64,000 nucleotides of DNA. It comes from Meiothermus taiwanensis DSM 14542 (GTDB lineage Bacteria > Deinococcota > Deinococci > Deinococcales > Thermaceae). Both the position numbers and the translations under genes were made by a program. Shown piece after piece: positions 27,563-36,694 of the stretch. The stretch spans positions 1 to 64,000 of the forward strand of contig AXWR01000008.1 of NCBI GenBank assembly GCA_000482765.1, read 5' to 3'. The notes below the pieces were generated by a model, which made no database searches, was not told the origin of the DNA, and saw only the letters and a list, made by a program, of their open reading frames with translations. Position 1 is the first letter of the stretch. Each line of letters begins with the position of its first letter.

Positions 27563-28829
27563 GAACCCCTCCTAACTCCATGACCACTTCCCGGAATACC
27601 CGGGAGCGTTCCTTGTAGTCTTTGAACTGGTCGAAGGAGGCGGCCAGGGGGGCCAGCAGCACGCTGCCCGTGGTGAGCCGCTGGAGGGCCTCGAGCACCG
27701 CTTCACGCAGGGCCTTGCGCCCGTCGGGCTCGCTGATTTCCAGCACCTCCACCCGCCCTCGAAACGGCGCGGCCAGGCGGGGGCCATCCCGGCCCAGCGC
27801 CAGAATCAACCGCACCTTGCGCTCCACCACCTCCAGGAGCTCGGCGGAGGGTGCCCCTTTGTCCACACCCCCCAGGATCCAGGCCACCGGCCCGGGGGCC
27901 GCTTCCAGGGCCGTGCGCACCGAGTCGAGGCGGGTGGCGATGGAGTCGTCGATGAAATGCAAACCGCCCATGCGGGCAAACACCTCGTAGCGGGCCTCGG
28001 GCTGGGGGGCGGTGTCCCGGTACGGGGCCAGGGCCTGGGCGCTGGGCTCGACCGCCCAGGTTCGGCCGGGCTGTTCGCGCTGGACGATGTGGGCATAGGC
28101 CAGGGCTGCTTGCAGGGCGGCGTTCAGGTTGGTTTCGCGGGGGCTAGGGGCCGGCTCAAAGGGGTAGCGACGGGCCGGGCTTCCCGCGATGCCCGCCAGG
28201 ATCCGGGGGTCTTGGGCGTTGTAGACCAGGGCATCCTCGGCGGTGAGGTTCTTGATTAGATTGAGCTTCGCTGCGTGGTAGGCCTCGAGGCTGCCGTGGC
28301 GATCGAGGTGATCCACGCCCAGCAGCAGGAGTACCGCCACCCTGGGCCTAAAGTGCACGACGCGCTCGAGTTGGAAGCTGCTCATCTCGGCTGCAACCAC
28401 CTCGGCCTCGTCCACCACGGCGGCCAGAGGGGGGTCGATGTTGCCTCCTTCGACCGCCTTGAAGCCCAGCGCCCGCAAAAAGTGCCCGGTGAATAGGGTG
28501 CAGCTGGTTTTGCCGGCGGTGCCGGTGATGCCGATGAGCGGGGTTTGCGAATGCCGGTAGACCAGCTCGGCCTCGCCGATTACCTCGGCCCCTCCCTCCC
28601 GGAGCGCGGCCAGCCGGGGGTGCTGGATGGGGACGCCAGGAGCGGCGATGACCTGGTCGTAAAGACCGGGGGTGGGGTTGGGCTCGAGGGCAAACCCCAG
28701 CTTTAGAGCCTGCTCGGCTTCCTCGGGTTTGAGCTTGTCGTCGTAGAAGGCGGCTGGGAGGCCATGCCGCTGCAGGTAGGCCAGCACCCCCAGCCCGCTG
28801 CGACCAAGCCCGTATACCAGCCGCCTCAT
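27555..28829 (-). CDS. murD: UDP-MurNAc-L-Ala-D-Glu ligase
   Basis: Adds D-Glu to UDP-MurNAc-L-Ala with ATP in the cytoplasm. The N-domain begins RRLVYGLGRSGLGVLAYL, the ATP loop reads GITGTAGKTSCT (Ala and Thr where E. coli has Asn and Ser), the middle domain has LLGVDHLDRHG and the C-terminal domain DDSIATRLDSVRTAL and ILGGVDKG. Start chosen at 28829 since it overlaps the mraY stop and begins the fold; the longer frame adds 13 unrelated residues. 424 residues. Confidence 0.96.
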   Translation of the reverse strand: MRRLVYGLGRSGLGVLAYLQRHGLPAAFYDDKLKPEEAEQALKLGFALEPNPTPGLYDQVIAAPGVPIQHPRLAALREGGAEVIGEAELVYRHSQTPLIGITGTAGKTSCTLFTGHFLRALGFKAVEGGNIDPPLAAVVDEAEVVAAEMSSFQLERVVHFRPRVAVLLLLGVDHLDRHGSLEAYHAAKLNLIKNLTAEDALVYNAQDPRILAGIAGSPARRYPFEPAPSPRETNLNAALQAALAYAHIVQREQPGRTWAVEPSAQALAPYRDTAPQPEARYEVFARMGGLHFIDDSIATRLDSVRTALEAAPGPVAWILGGVDKGAPSAELLEVVERKVRLILALGRDGPRLAAPFRGRVEVLEISEPDGRKALREAVLEALQRLTTGSVLLAPLAASFDQFKDYKERSRVFREVVMELGGVHG

Positions 28830-29695
28830 CCCATCCCCCCCCACAGATGCACCGCCAGGGCTGTGCACAGTGCGGTAACGGCCACAAAGCGAAAGACCAC
28901 CTTGCTCTCGGGCCAGCCGGAAAGTTCAAAGTGATGGTGCAGCGGGCTCATGCGGAAAAAGCGCTTCCCAGTGCGGCGGAAATAGCTGACCTGGACGATC
29001 ACCGAGAGCGCCTCCAACACCGGAATCAAGGCCGCCAGCGGCAGCCACCACAGCTTGCCCTCGAGGATGAAGAGCCCCGCCGTCAGCGCGCCCAGGGCCA
29101 TGCTGCCGGTGTCGCCCATGAAGACCGTGGCCTTGGGGGCATTGTGCCACAAAAAGCCCAGCAGCGCCCCCACCATGGCCTGGGCGGTGGGTAAGCCCAC
29201 AAAGGGTAGCAGGATGACTGCGGTAACACTGGCGAGCAGCCCATCCACCCCATCGGTAAAGTTGAAGGCGTTGCAGGCGGCTATCACCACCAGCGTGAAG
29301 AGCAAAACATCCAGTGCGGGATAGGGGGTGTAGTGTACCTGGCGCGCGGCCCATATGGCGAAAATCAGGCTCATCAGCGCCTGCACCACCAGCTTCTCCC
29401 GGGCCCTCAGGGGGCGGCGCAGTGAACCCGCCAGGTCGTCGGCCAGACCCAGCAGGGCCATGCCCAGCACCAAGAGCCAGAGCCCCGCCCACTGATCGCC
29501 GCCCGAGAGGCCGTACACCACCCCAGCCGCCAGCAGAAACGCCACCCCGCCCATGCTGGGGGTGCCCATCTTGACCAGGTGGCTTTGCGGCCCATCGGCC
29601 CGCACCTGCTTGCCAAGCCTCAGCGACTGCATCAGGGTAATCCAAAGCCCCACCAGGAACCAGCTCAGGAGCAGGGCTGCAGCAAGGGTGTTCAT
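28826..29695 (-). CDS. mraY: Phospho-MurNAc-pentapeptide transferase
   Basis: Integral membrane enzyme making lipid I from UDP-MurNAc-pentapeptide and undecaprenyl phosphate. Seen: DGPQSHLVKMGTPSMGG (about 34-50), LGLADD, the catalytic FNFTDGVDGL (about 145-154), MGDTGSMALG and the C-terminal HHHFELSGWPE. At 289 residues it is clearly shorter than the E. coli enzyme (about 360), as is usual in the Thermus group. Overlaps the lipoprotein start? No: it overlaps by ATGA with the lipoprotein gene stop upstream. Confidence 0.97.
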   Translation of the reverse strand: MNTLAAALLLSWFLVGLWITLMQSLRLGKQVRADGPQSHLVKMGTPSMGGVAFLLAAGVVYGLSGGDQWAGLWLLVLGMALLGLADDLAGSLRRPLRAREKLVVQALMSLIFAIWAARQVHYTPYPALDVLLFTLVVIAACNAFNFTDGVDGLLASVTAVILLPFVGLPTAQAMVGALLGFLWHNAPKATVFMGDTGSMALGALTAGLFILEGKLWWLPLAALIPVLEALSVIVQVSYFRRTGKRFFRMSPLHHHFELSGWPESKVVFRFVAVTALCTALAVHLWGGMG

Positions 29696-30486
29696 GGTAC
29701 CTCCAAACGGAGAAGGGGTCGGGGGTTTACAGCCATAACTGCTTGGGGTTCCAACCGACGAACGGTATCCAGGTTGAGCTGCAGGGTGCGAAGGCGGCCC
29801 CCCTCGAGGGTGTAGAGGTAGGTGCCGTCGGTCTCGAGGCCCTTGTAGGCCCCGGGCCGGAAGCCCAGGCGCAGCCCCTCCGGGCTTAGCCGGTAAATTC
29901 CTTCGGAGGTGAGCACGTAGAGGTCGTCCTGCACCACGGCAGCCTGCACGCCGGCGGGCAAAGGAACCCGCAGGTTGTCGGGCAGGCGGAAGGCTTCGCG
30001 CCCAAAAGCGTACACGTAGCGCTCGCTGGCGGCCAGAAGGCTAAACCGCCCTTCGGCCAGCAGGCGGCGCCCAAGGTAGAGGCCCTGCCCGTCGATCCAG
30101 TAGACACCCTCTTTGGTGTAGAGCGCATCCTTGGCCTTGTAGGGGAGGCTGCCCAGCCCCGGTACGAAGAGGCGGTCTTCCAGGCCCACCAGGGGAAGGG
30201 GTTTAGCCCGCAGGAATGTGGGAACCCCCGGCAACGGCTGGCTATCCTGTATGAGGCCATCTTGATAGATCAGAAGCTGGAAGGGGTAGGCGGCCAGGAG
30301 GGTTGAGCCGTTGCGGGCCACCCAGGGGGTGGGGCTGGGCAGGGCCAGCTGTAGCGCCCCGGCCCGCACCACCCGCCCTTCCACCACCCCCCCTTCGATC
30401 AGGAGGGTCGTGCTGGTGGATGGGGTGGTTGGCTGGGGTGCGCAGGCGGCCAGCCAGAGGCCGCAGACGACCAGTCCGGCCCTCAT
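29692..30486 (-). CDS. Predicted lipoprotein inside the dcw cluster, unknown role
   Basis: The 264-residue product starts MRAGLVVCGLWLAACAPQP, with lipobox LAAC, so it should be lipid-anchored outside the cytoplasm. The body shows repeated strand motifs such as EGVYWIDGQGLYL, DDLYVLTSEGIYRLSPEGL and DGTYLYTLEGGRLRTL with about 35-50 residue spacing, suggesting a beta-propeller. It is locked in the operon by ATGA overlaps with murF and mraY, so a role in wall synthesis or division is likely but unproven. The start has AAGGAGGGGG directly upstream; the longer frame is non-homologous. Confidence 0.8.
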   Translation of the reverse strand: MRAGLVVCGLWLAACAPQPTTPSTSTTLLIEGGVVEGRVVRAGALQLALPSPTPWVARNGSTLLAAYPFQLLIYQDGLIQDSQPLPGVPTFLRAKPLPLVGLEDRLFVPGLGSLPYKAKDALYTKEGVYWIDGQGLYLGRRLLAEGRFSLLAASERYVYAFGREAFRLPDNLRVPLPAGVQAAVVQDDLYVLTSEGIYRLSPEGLRLGFRPGAYKGLETDGTYLYTLEGGRLRTLQLNLDTVRRLEPQAVMAVNPRPLLRLEVP

Positions 30487-31802
30487 GCCCCCTCCTTTTC
30501 GGCCGGTGTCGAATGGTTGTTTTCTCTGGGCCAGAGCTCCAGGAGGCGCTCGAGGCCCACGCTGCGCGAAGCCTTGAGGTAGACCAGGTCGCCGGGCTGC
30601 ACCCGGTGGGAGAGGAACTGCACCGTCTCCTCGATGGTCTCGAGGGCGGTTCCACCAGCCTCTGCGGCCTGCTGCTTTGCAAAGGGGCCAACGAAAACCA
30701 GGTTGGGGCTGACGGTGGCAGCCAGGCGGGCGGCCTCGAGGTGGTGCTTTAGGGCCTCCTGGCCCAGCTCGGCCATACGCCCCAGCACCAGCCACTTGCG
30801 GCCGGGCTGTGCCTGTAAAAACGCCATCCCGGCCCTGAACGACAGGGGGTTGGCGTTGTAGGCGTCGTGGATAAAGTCGATACCGCCCAGCCGCAGGCGC
30901 TGCATCCGGCCTGGGGGCAGCCGGAGGTGGGCCAGCCGCTCAATGGTCAGGCTGAGGGGCTTGTCCAGCATCCGGGCAATGGCCAGGGCCGCCACCGCCC
31001 CCAGCACCGGCCCCACGCCAGGGTAGGGGAGGTGGACAACCTTCCCCTCGAAGCGGAAGCGGGTGGCCTCGAGGCCCATCTCGACCCCTTCCGCGCGAAA
31101 GTCGCCGGCCTCGAGGCCATAGGTGATCAGGTTGGGCAGGTTCAGCAGTTCAGCGGCCTGCACGCTGGCCAGTCGCAAAGGGCTGACCTGCAGCAGCCAG
31201 CTCTCTTCTCGAACGATGTTCTCGAGGTCGCCCAGCCCTTCCAGGTGCTCCGCGCCCAGGCTGGTGAGCACCCCGATATCGGGTCGGGCCAGGTAGGCCA
31301 GCTCGGCCATTTCCAGCAAGCGGTCGATGCCCAGCTCTACCACGCAGCCTTCGGCCTGCTCTAGATGGAAAAAGAAACGCGTGAGGCCGGGGGCGTTGTT
31401 GAGGTTGCCTTCCGGAGCCGGCCAGCCCAGCCCCTGGGACAGGCATTCCTTGGTGGTGGTTTTGCCCGAGCTGCCGCCCACTGCCAGCACGGTTCCCCTG
31501 AACTGATCCCGCAAGGCCCGGCCCACCGCTAGCAGGGCCCGCTCGGGCCTGGTCACCTGCACCGTGCCGGGGTGGTTTAGGTCGCTGACCACGAAAGCTG
31601 CGCCAGCCTGTAGGGCCTGCTGTCCGAACTCACGACCGTGCGTTCGAGACCCCGGTAGGGCAAAAAAAGCCACCCCAGGCCCAACCTGGCGGGAGTCCCA
31701 GTGCAGGTCGTGGGCCACCGAGACACCGGGATGTATATGGCCGCCAGTCAGGCGGGCTACCCATTCAGGGTGGAGTTCCTTGGGGGTCTTGCTCGGTACC
31801 AT
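30483..31802 (-). CDS. murF: UDP-MurNAc-tripeptide D-Ala-D-Ala ligase
   Basis: Completes the pentapeptide precursor. In 439 residues it has DSRQVGPGVAFFALPG (N-domain), ATP loop AVGGSSGKTTTKE (about 107-119), NNAPGLTRFF, TSLGAEHLEGLGDLENI and the C-domain IHDAYNANPLSFRAG plus VLGRMAELG, all typical of MurF. Follows ftsI by 42 bases; the murE gene that usually stands here is absent. Confidence 0.96.
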   Translation of the reverse strand: MVPSKTPKELHPEWVARLTGGHIHPGVSVAHDLHWDSRQVGPGVAFFALPGSRTHGREFGQQALQAGAAFVVSDLNHPGTVQVTRPERALLAVGRALRDQFRGTVLAVGGSSGKTTTKECLSQGLGWPAPEGNLNNAPGLTRFFFHLEQAEGCVVELGIDRLLEMAELAYLARPDIGVLTSLGAEHLEGLGDLENIVREESWLLQVSPLRLASVQAAELLNLPNLITYGLEAGDFRAEGVEMGLEATRFRFEGKVVHLPYPGVGPVLGAVAALAIARMLDKPLSLTIERLAHLRLPPGRMQRLRLGGIDFIHDAYNANPLSFRAGMAFLQAQPGRKWLVLGRMAELGQEALKHHLEAARLAATVSPNLVFVGPFAKQQAAEAGGTALETIEETVQFLSHRVQPGDLVYLKASRSVGLERLLELWPRENNHSTPAEKEGA

Positions 31803-31844
31803 AAGCTCATATGAGTGTTTTGCTCAACATACACAAAATGCTCA

Positions 31845-33256
31845 TCAACGAACCAGTTTACCGGTTTTTGATGAGGGTTCCAACTGCGGCTGGGGCGGTA
31901 TCCCCCAGAGCGCAAAGAGCCGGGCTGCAATCTCGCGGTAGATGGGGGCGGCTACCTGGGATCCATGGATGCGGCTGCCCTTGGGATGGTACAGCGTGAC
32001 CACCACGGTCACACGCGGGGTATCGGAGGGAATGAAGCCAGCGAACAGGGCCGTGTACACGCTGCTGCTGTAGCGGCCATTCACCACTACCTGAGCGGTA
32101 CCGGTCTTGCCGCCTAGGGTGTAGCCGCGAAGCTTGGCGTTCTCAGTTATGCCCTGGGTGAGGGCCTGGCGGATTGCACGGGCCACCTGCGGCCGGAAGA
32201 CCGCCTTGCTTTGCGAGGTGTTGCCCTCGAACAGGATGGGCTGGCGGTAGACCCCATCGGCGGCCAGGGCGTTGTAGGCAGCGGTCAGGTGCAGGGGGGT
32301 GATCAGAAAACCCTGCCCAAAGGTGGCATTGGCGTACTCGGCGGGCCCCCAGCGCTGGATGGGCCGTACCTGGGGAGCGGCTACCTGCACCGCAATTGGG
32401 GGCTGGTAGGACAGCGGTGGAAGAAGCTGGTCATCCAGAAAGTGTAGCTGCTTGAAGAAATCGAACAGGGTCTTGGGTGGAATTCGCTCGGCCAGGGTGG
32501 TGATGCCCACATTCGAGGAGTACTTGAGCACCTCGCTCAGGGTGAGGGTTTCGGGATGCCGTACCACGTCGTTGATCGTCCAGCCAGCCACGCGCCGGCT
32601 CATGGGGGCATAGACCTTGGTGTCCAGCCGGGCCACGTTTTCTTCCAGCAGCACGGCAGCGGTCAGGGCTTTGATGGTTGAGCCCGGCTCGAGGGCATAC
32701 ATAAAAGCGTGGTTGCGCCAGGCGATGTCTTTGCGAATATCGCCCCGGGGCGCGGTGGGGTCGAAGGCCGGGCCATTGGCCACTGCCAGGAGTCGGCCGG
32801 TCTGGCTCTCCATAATCACCGCCGTGCCCCAGTCGGCTTTGGCCGCCTCGAGCCCCTTCCACAAGGCCTGCTCGGCGATGGCCTGCACCTGTGGGTCAAT
32901 GGTCAGGCGCAGGCTCTGGCCTTTAGCCAGCAGGGGTTCCAGATCGAGCTCGAGGCCCGAGAGACCTTTGCCGCTGCTGCGCTCGCCAAAACCGATGAGC
33001 TGGGTTGCCGAGAGGCCCAGCGGATGCAGCCGCGCATCCTCAGGGGTGCTCAGGGCCAGGGGGGTGCCATCGGCGGCCTCCAGACGGCCCCGCACAACAG
33101 GCGTTTCAGAGACCTGGCTGGCCCGCAGCGATAGGCTGGGTGCGTTGTGCCACAGGATGTAGAAACCATAGCCCAGACCCAGGACGAAAGCGACCAGGGC
33201 CAGAAGCACCACCCAGCCGCGGTTCAGGGTGGCCTGTTGTTGGGTGTTGAGGTGGT

Positions 33257-33260
<4 letters not shown>
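31845..33260 (-). CDS. ftsI: Division-specific transpeptidase FtsI (PBP class B)
   Basis: Septal peptidoglycan crosslinking enzyme, 471 residues. One N-terminal membrane helix (about 13-34), then a short pedestal domain and the transpeptidase domain with the active-site EPGSTIK (Ser194, Lys197), the SSNVG motif (SxN) and GGKTGTAQ (KTGT). All three catalytic motifs are intact. The pedestal is shorter than in E. coli FtsI (588 residues), as in related thermophiles. ATGA overlap with ftsL. Confidence 0.96.
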
Positions 33261-34446
<1,186 letters not shown>

Positions 34447-34881
34447 TCATCCGATCAGGCCGCGCAGGGCTTCGGGGGTGGTGGGGTTCTCCACGAACTT
34501 GGTGATGGCAGCCCACCAACGTTGCTCGCTCCAAAGCTCCAGGCGGGTGGGTGCGCCCACCACCACGGCTTCGTTGGTATCCTCGAGGCCGGCAAACTTG
34601 CGCAAGGGCGGAGGAATGGTCACCCTCGAGGCGTTGTCCATCTGGGTTTTATGAGCCCCCGAATATAAAAAGCGCACCAGCTCCTGGGCTTCCCGGTCGA
34701 TGAGTGGAACGTTCTGCAGCTGGCGCTCGATATTGCTCCAGGCCAGCAGGGGGTACATGTACAAGCAGCCCTCGAGGCCCCGGGTGATCACCACCCCATC
34801 CTCGATAAACGAGCGGAAGGATTGGGGTATTACCACCCTACCCTTGTCATCGAGGCTATACTGGTACTCACCGAAGGGCAT
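34447..34881 (-). CDS. mraZ: Transcriptional regulator MraZ
   Basis: First gene of the cluster and repressor of its own operon in characterised bacteria. The 144-residue protein has two AbrB/SpoVT-like half repeats, each with the DxxxR DNA-binding signature: DDKGR (about 11-15) and DNASR (about 81-85). The ring-shaped oligomer contacts repeated TGGG-type boxes, which are present upstream at 34979-35024. It is translated in the same direction as the rest of the dcw cluster. Confidence 0.96.
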   Translation of the reverse strand: MPFGEYQYSLDDKGRVVIPQSFRSFIEDGVVITRGLEGCLYMYPLLAWSNIERQLQNVPLIDREAQELVRFLYSGAHKTQMDNASRVTIPPPLRKFAGLEDTNEAVVVGAPTRLELWSEQRWWAAITKFVENPTTPEALRGLIG

Positions 34882-34978
34882 TCCGCTTTCTCCCGCGCTG
34901 TTTCGACTGTTGGGCCCATCTCCCCACGAGCGCTTCCCACCGGAGGTGCTGTTCTAGACCGTAATGTACCACGCAATC

Positions 34979-35024
34979 CCCACTTTTTACCACCACCTCC
35001 CACTTGTCTCCCACTTTTTCCCAC
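34979..35024 (-). promoter_or_regulatory. MraZ operator: five GTGG(G/T) boxes
   Basis: On the minus strand five boxes GTGGG, GTGGG, GTGGG, GTGGT, GTGGG occur at 35024-35020, 35014-35010, 35003-34999, 34993-34989 and 34983-34979. Centres are 10, 11, 10 and 10 bases apart, one helical turn, so all face the same side of DNA. This matches the known MraZ operator (usually three or four boxes upstream of mraZ). They lie about 100-140 bases before the mraZ ATG. Confidence 0.88.
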
Positions 35025-35131
35025 CTTCGATGTGCAAAATGGGCGGGATTCCCACCCGGCACATCTCGCCGAGGCCATGGCCTGCAGATGCTGTTCTGGA
35101 TAATAAAAATGCTATGATCCAGCCACACAAA
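35025..35131. other. Host sequence between MraZ boxes and prophage
   Basis: About 107 bases, presumably the remaining host promoter region of the dcw operon. It contains GGCGGGATTCCCACCCGG at about 35041-35060 and an imperfect palindrome CTGGAT...ATCCAG around 35096-35122 with an AT-rich centre. Any host gene or promoter part that lay upstream is now separated by the prophage. Confidence 0.4.
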
Positions 35132-35330
35132 TGTATTGCTACGAGATAAGCTTCAAAGAAGGGTTGCGGAACCGAAACAACCGGAAGCGTGCGGAAACGT
35201 GCGATAGGGACGCGAAAAAAAGCGAGTACCGGGTGGAAGAAAGTGGGGGCATCCGGGACTTTGTGAAAAACGAGACGATTTCAAAATAGAACGACATAAA
35301 GGTGAAATTTGAAAACGATGAGAGTTATAA
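35132..35330. other. Prophage left end with putative transposase sites
   Basis: AT-rich, gene-free DNA. Two GAAAAACGA/GAAAACGA motifs (35265-35273 and 35311-35318) and a GCGAAAAAAAGCGAG (35212-35226) resemble the AA-CGAAA-rich half of Mu MuA end-binding sites. TGCGGA also occurs at 35165 and 35190. Exact protein binding cannot be inferred from one end alone. Confidence 0.45.
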
Positions 35331-35683
35331 AAACCGAGGACAAACAATATAGAACTGGGCCAGGGCATGCCTAAAAAACCCACCATAATGTCAAGGAAAC
35401 CTAATCTGGCACGGCAAATAGGACACATAGAAGCGCATACAGATAAACAGGGCTGTGAGCCCCGTGAAACATTATTGAACTGAATTTGGTATACCATGTA
35501 TTGATTCCATCTTAATGTAACTAAGGGGGGGTGCGGACAAAAATACGAATATCACAAAGTCATGCGGACAACGATTGGTATCGCAAAACTTGATAAATGA
35601 AGTGTATATCACAAATGTCCGCACCCCCTAGTGCGGACAGGGGTGCGGACAAGAGTGCGGACAAATAAATATACAAAAACAGA
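35331..35683. other. Gene-free stretch between left end and repressor, with octamer repeats
   Basis: No open frame with family motifs. The second half carries six copies of TGCGGACA (listed separately) directly behind the repressor stop codon. The first half (35331-35510) is AT-rich and shows no clear structure. Confidence 0.4.
35532..35663. repeat. Six TGCGGACA octamers, one inverted
   Basis: Exact copies start at 35532, 35563, 35632, 35644 and 35656; an inverted copy TGTCCGCA starts at 35616. The inverted copy and 35632 form a palindrome TGTCCGCAC-n6-GTGCGGACA. The last three are 12 bases apart. Many are preceded by GGG or GAG and followed by AA. Such iterated sites suggest a multimeric DNA-binding protein (repressor, transposase or host factor). 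They lie downstream of the repressor gene and 400-530 bases from the prophage end. Confidence 0.8.
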
Positions 35684-36409
35684 CTAAGGGGAATCAGGCG
35701 ACCTCACCTCAATCACCTTACCGACTATTTCCTGAACAGAAGATGTGGGGATAACAGCAGGGTAGGAGTTATCAGAAGATGGGTTGGCACTTACCAAATA
35801 GTTGCCAGTGGAACCGTGCTTCAATAACTTGCATACATAGCTACCATCAGCCAGGCGAGCGACAACCCTCGCACCAACCCTACCTTTATTTTGACAATCC
35901 ACTATGATTACATCGCCATCACAAATCGGTTTTGGGCCAGCGCACATGGAGTTGCCCCTAACCTTGAAGGCCACCACGTTGCCTCGTAAAGCCAGATCCA
36001 TATCTACTGGGACATATTTTTCTTGGATATCTTCCTCTCTACCGCTACCAGCACCTACCCAACCAATAATCGGAACCTGTGGCCAGAGAGCATCGGTGTT
36101 CTCTAAATCGTCGTAAAACCGCTCGATTAGGTAAACAAGCGGGACGTCTAGTGCCCTGGCGAGACGCCAAAGGGTTCGAATATCAGGGCGAACCCATGTG
36201 CCGGTATGCGATTGTCGTCCCACCATCGCAGTGCGAAGAGCGGTTCGACCTATGCCCCACTTGTCAGCCCACTCGTTGGGCCTCGAGACCCCGTCGCGCT
36301 TCATGGCGGCGAAGATTAAATCGTTGACGGGTCCATTTAAGATCGGGTATTTTCTAGGTCTACCCATACCGATTGCGCCTATTTGATGTCGCTTGACCAA
36401 ATGGCTCAT
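35684..36409 (-). CDS. Phage repressor with S24 (LexA/CI-type) peptidase domain
   Basis: Lysogeny repressor of 241 residues. The N-terminal part (about 25-100) contains a helix-turn-helix-like ADKWGIGRTALRTAMVGRQS and resembles phage C-repressors. The C-terminal part is an S24 peptidase: cleavage site Ala120-Gly121 in GWVGAGSG, catalytic Ser154 (GNSMC) and Lys194 (YVCKLLK). Self-cleavage in SOS response is therefore expected, as in lambda CI rather than Mu c. The start codon lies in a 31-bp palindrome shared with the divergent gene. No ribosome binding site precedes it, so translation is probably leaderless. An alternative start is Met15. Confidence 0.9.
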   Translation of the reverse strand: MSHLVKRHQIGAIGMGRPRKYPILNGPVNDLIFAAMKRDGVSRPNEWADKWGIGRTALRTAMVGRQSHTGTWVRPDIRTLWRLARALDVPLVYLIERFYDDLENTDALWPQVPIIGWVGAGSGREEDIQEKYVPVDMDLALRGNVVAFKVRGNSMCAGPKPICDGDVIIVDCQNKGRVGARVVARLADGSYVCKLLKHGSTGNYLVSANPSSDNSYPAVIPTSSVQEIVGKVIEVRSPDSP

Positions 36410-36435
36410 AGGAGATTATCATAATCTCCTATGAG
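36405..36435. promoter_or_regulatory. 31-bp perfect palindrome with divergent promoters and both start codons
   Basis: Arms of 15 bases (36405-36419 and 36421-36435) around a single central C. The outer ends contain the ATG of the repressor (36409-36407) and of the Ner-like gene (36431-36433). On + a TTGACC (36393) and TATCAT (36417-36422) are 18 bases apart; on - TTGGGT (36446-36441) and TATGAT (36423-36418) are 17 apart. The two -10 boxes overlap. Transcription would start at or just before the ATGs, giving leaderless mRNAs. A dimeric regulator bound here would block both genes. Confidence 0.8.
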
Positions 36436-36694
36436 AGAACACCCAAGCGAAATTGCACAAGCTCTATCTGAGCTGATGGAGCGGCGCAAGATGAGTGCAA
36501 ATGCGCTCAGTAGAGCTTCGGGTGTTGCAAATGGTTACATTTACGACCTGCTGTCCGGGAAGAAGGGGGAACAGATTGGGTTACACGTTTTACGCAGGCT
36601 TGCACAAGGTCTGCAGGTGAAAACTAGCTATCTGGTTCATCGTATCGAAAAAATCTCCTCGGAGAGAACCCATGCTACCAACAGACGAGCGTAA
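36431..36694 (+). CDS. Ner/Cro-like Xre-family regulator
   Basis: An 87-residue helix-turn-helix protein: LSELMERRKMSANALSRASGVANGYIYDLLSGKK spans helices 1-4 (about residues 12-46), with recognition helix ANGYIYDLL. In position it equals Mu Ner, which represses the early and repressor promoters after induction. It has no ribosome binding site, in line with a leaderless mRNA. It overlaps the transposase gene by 23 bases. Confidence 0.85.
   Translation: MREHPSEIAQALSELMERRKMSANALSRASGVANGYIYDLLSGKKGEQIGLHVLRRLAQGLQVKTSYLVHRIEKISSERTHATNRRA

Noticed and set aside
35532..35663. CRISPR-like repeats
   Set aside because: The repeat unit is only 8 bases, spacing is irregular, one copy is inverted and no cas genes are present.
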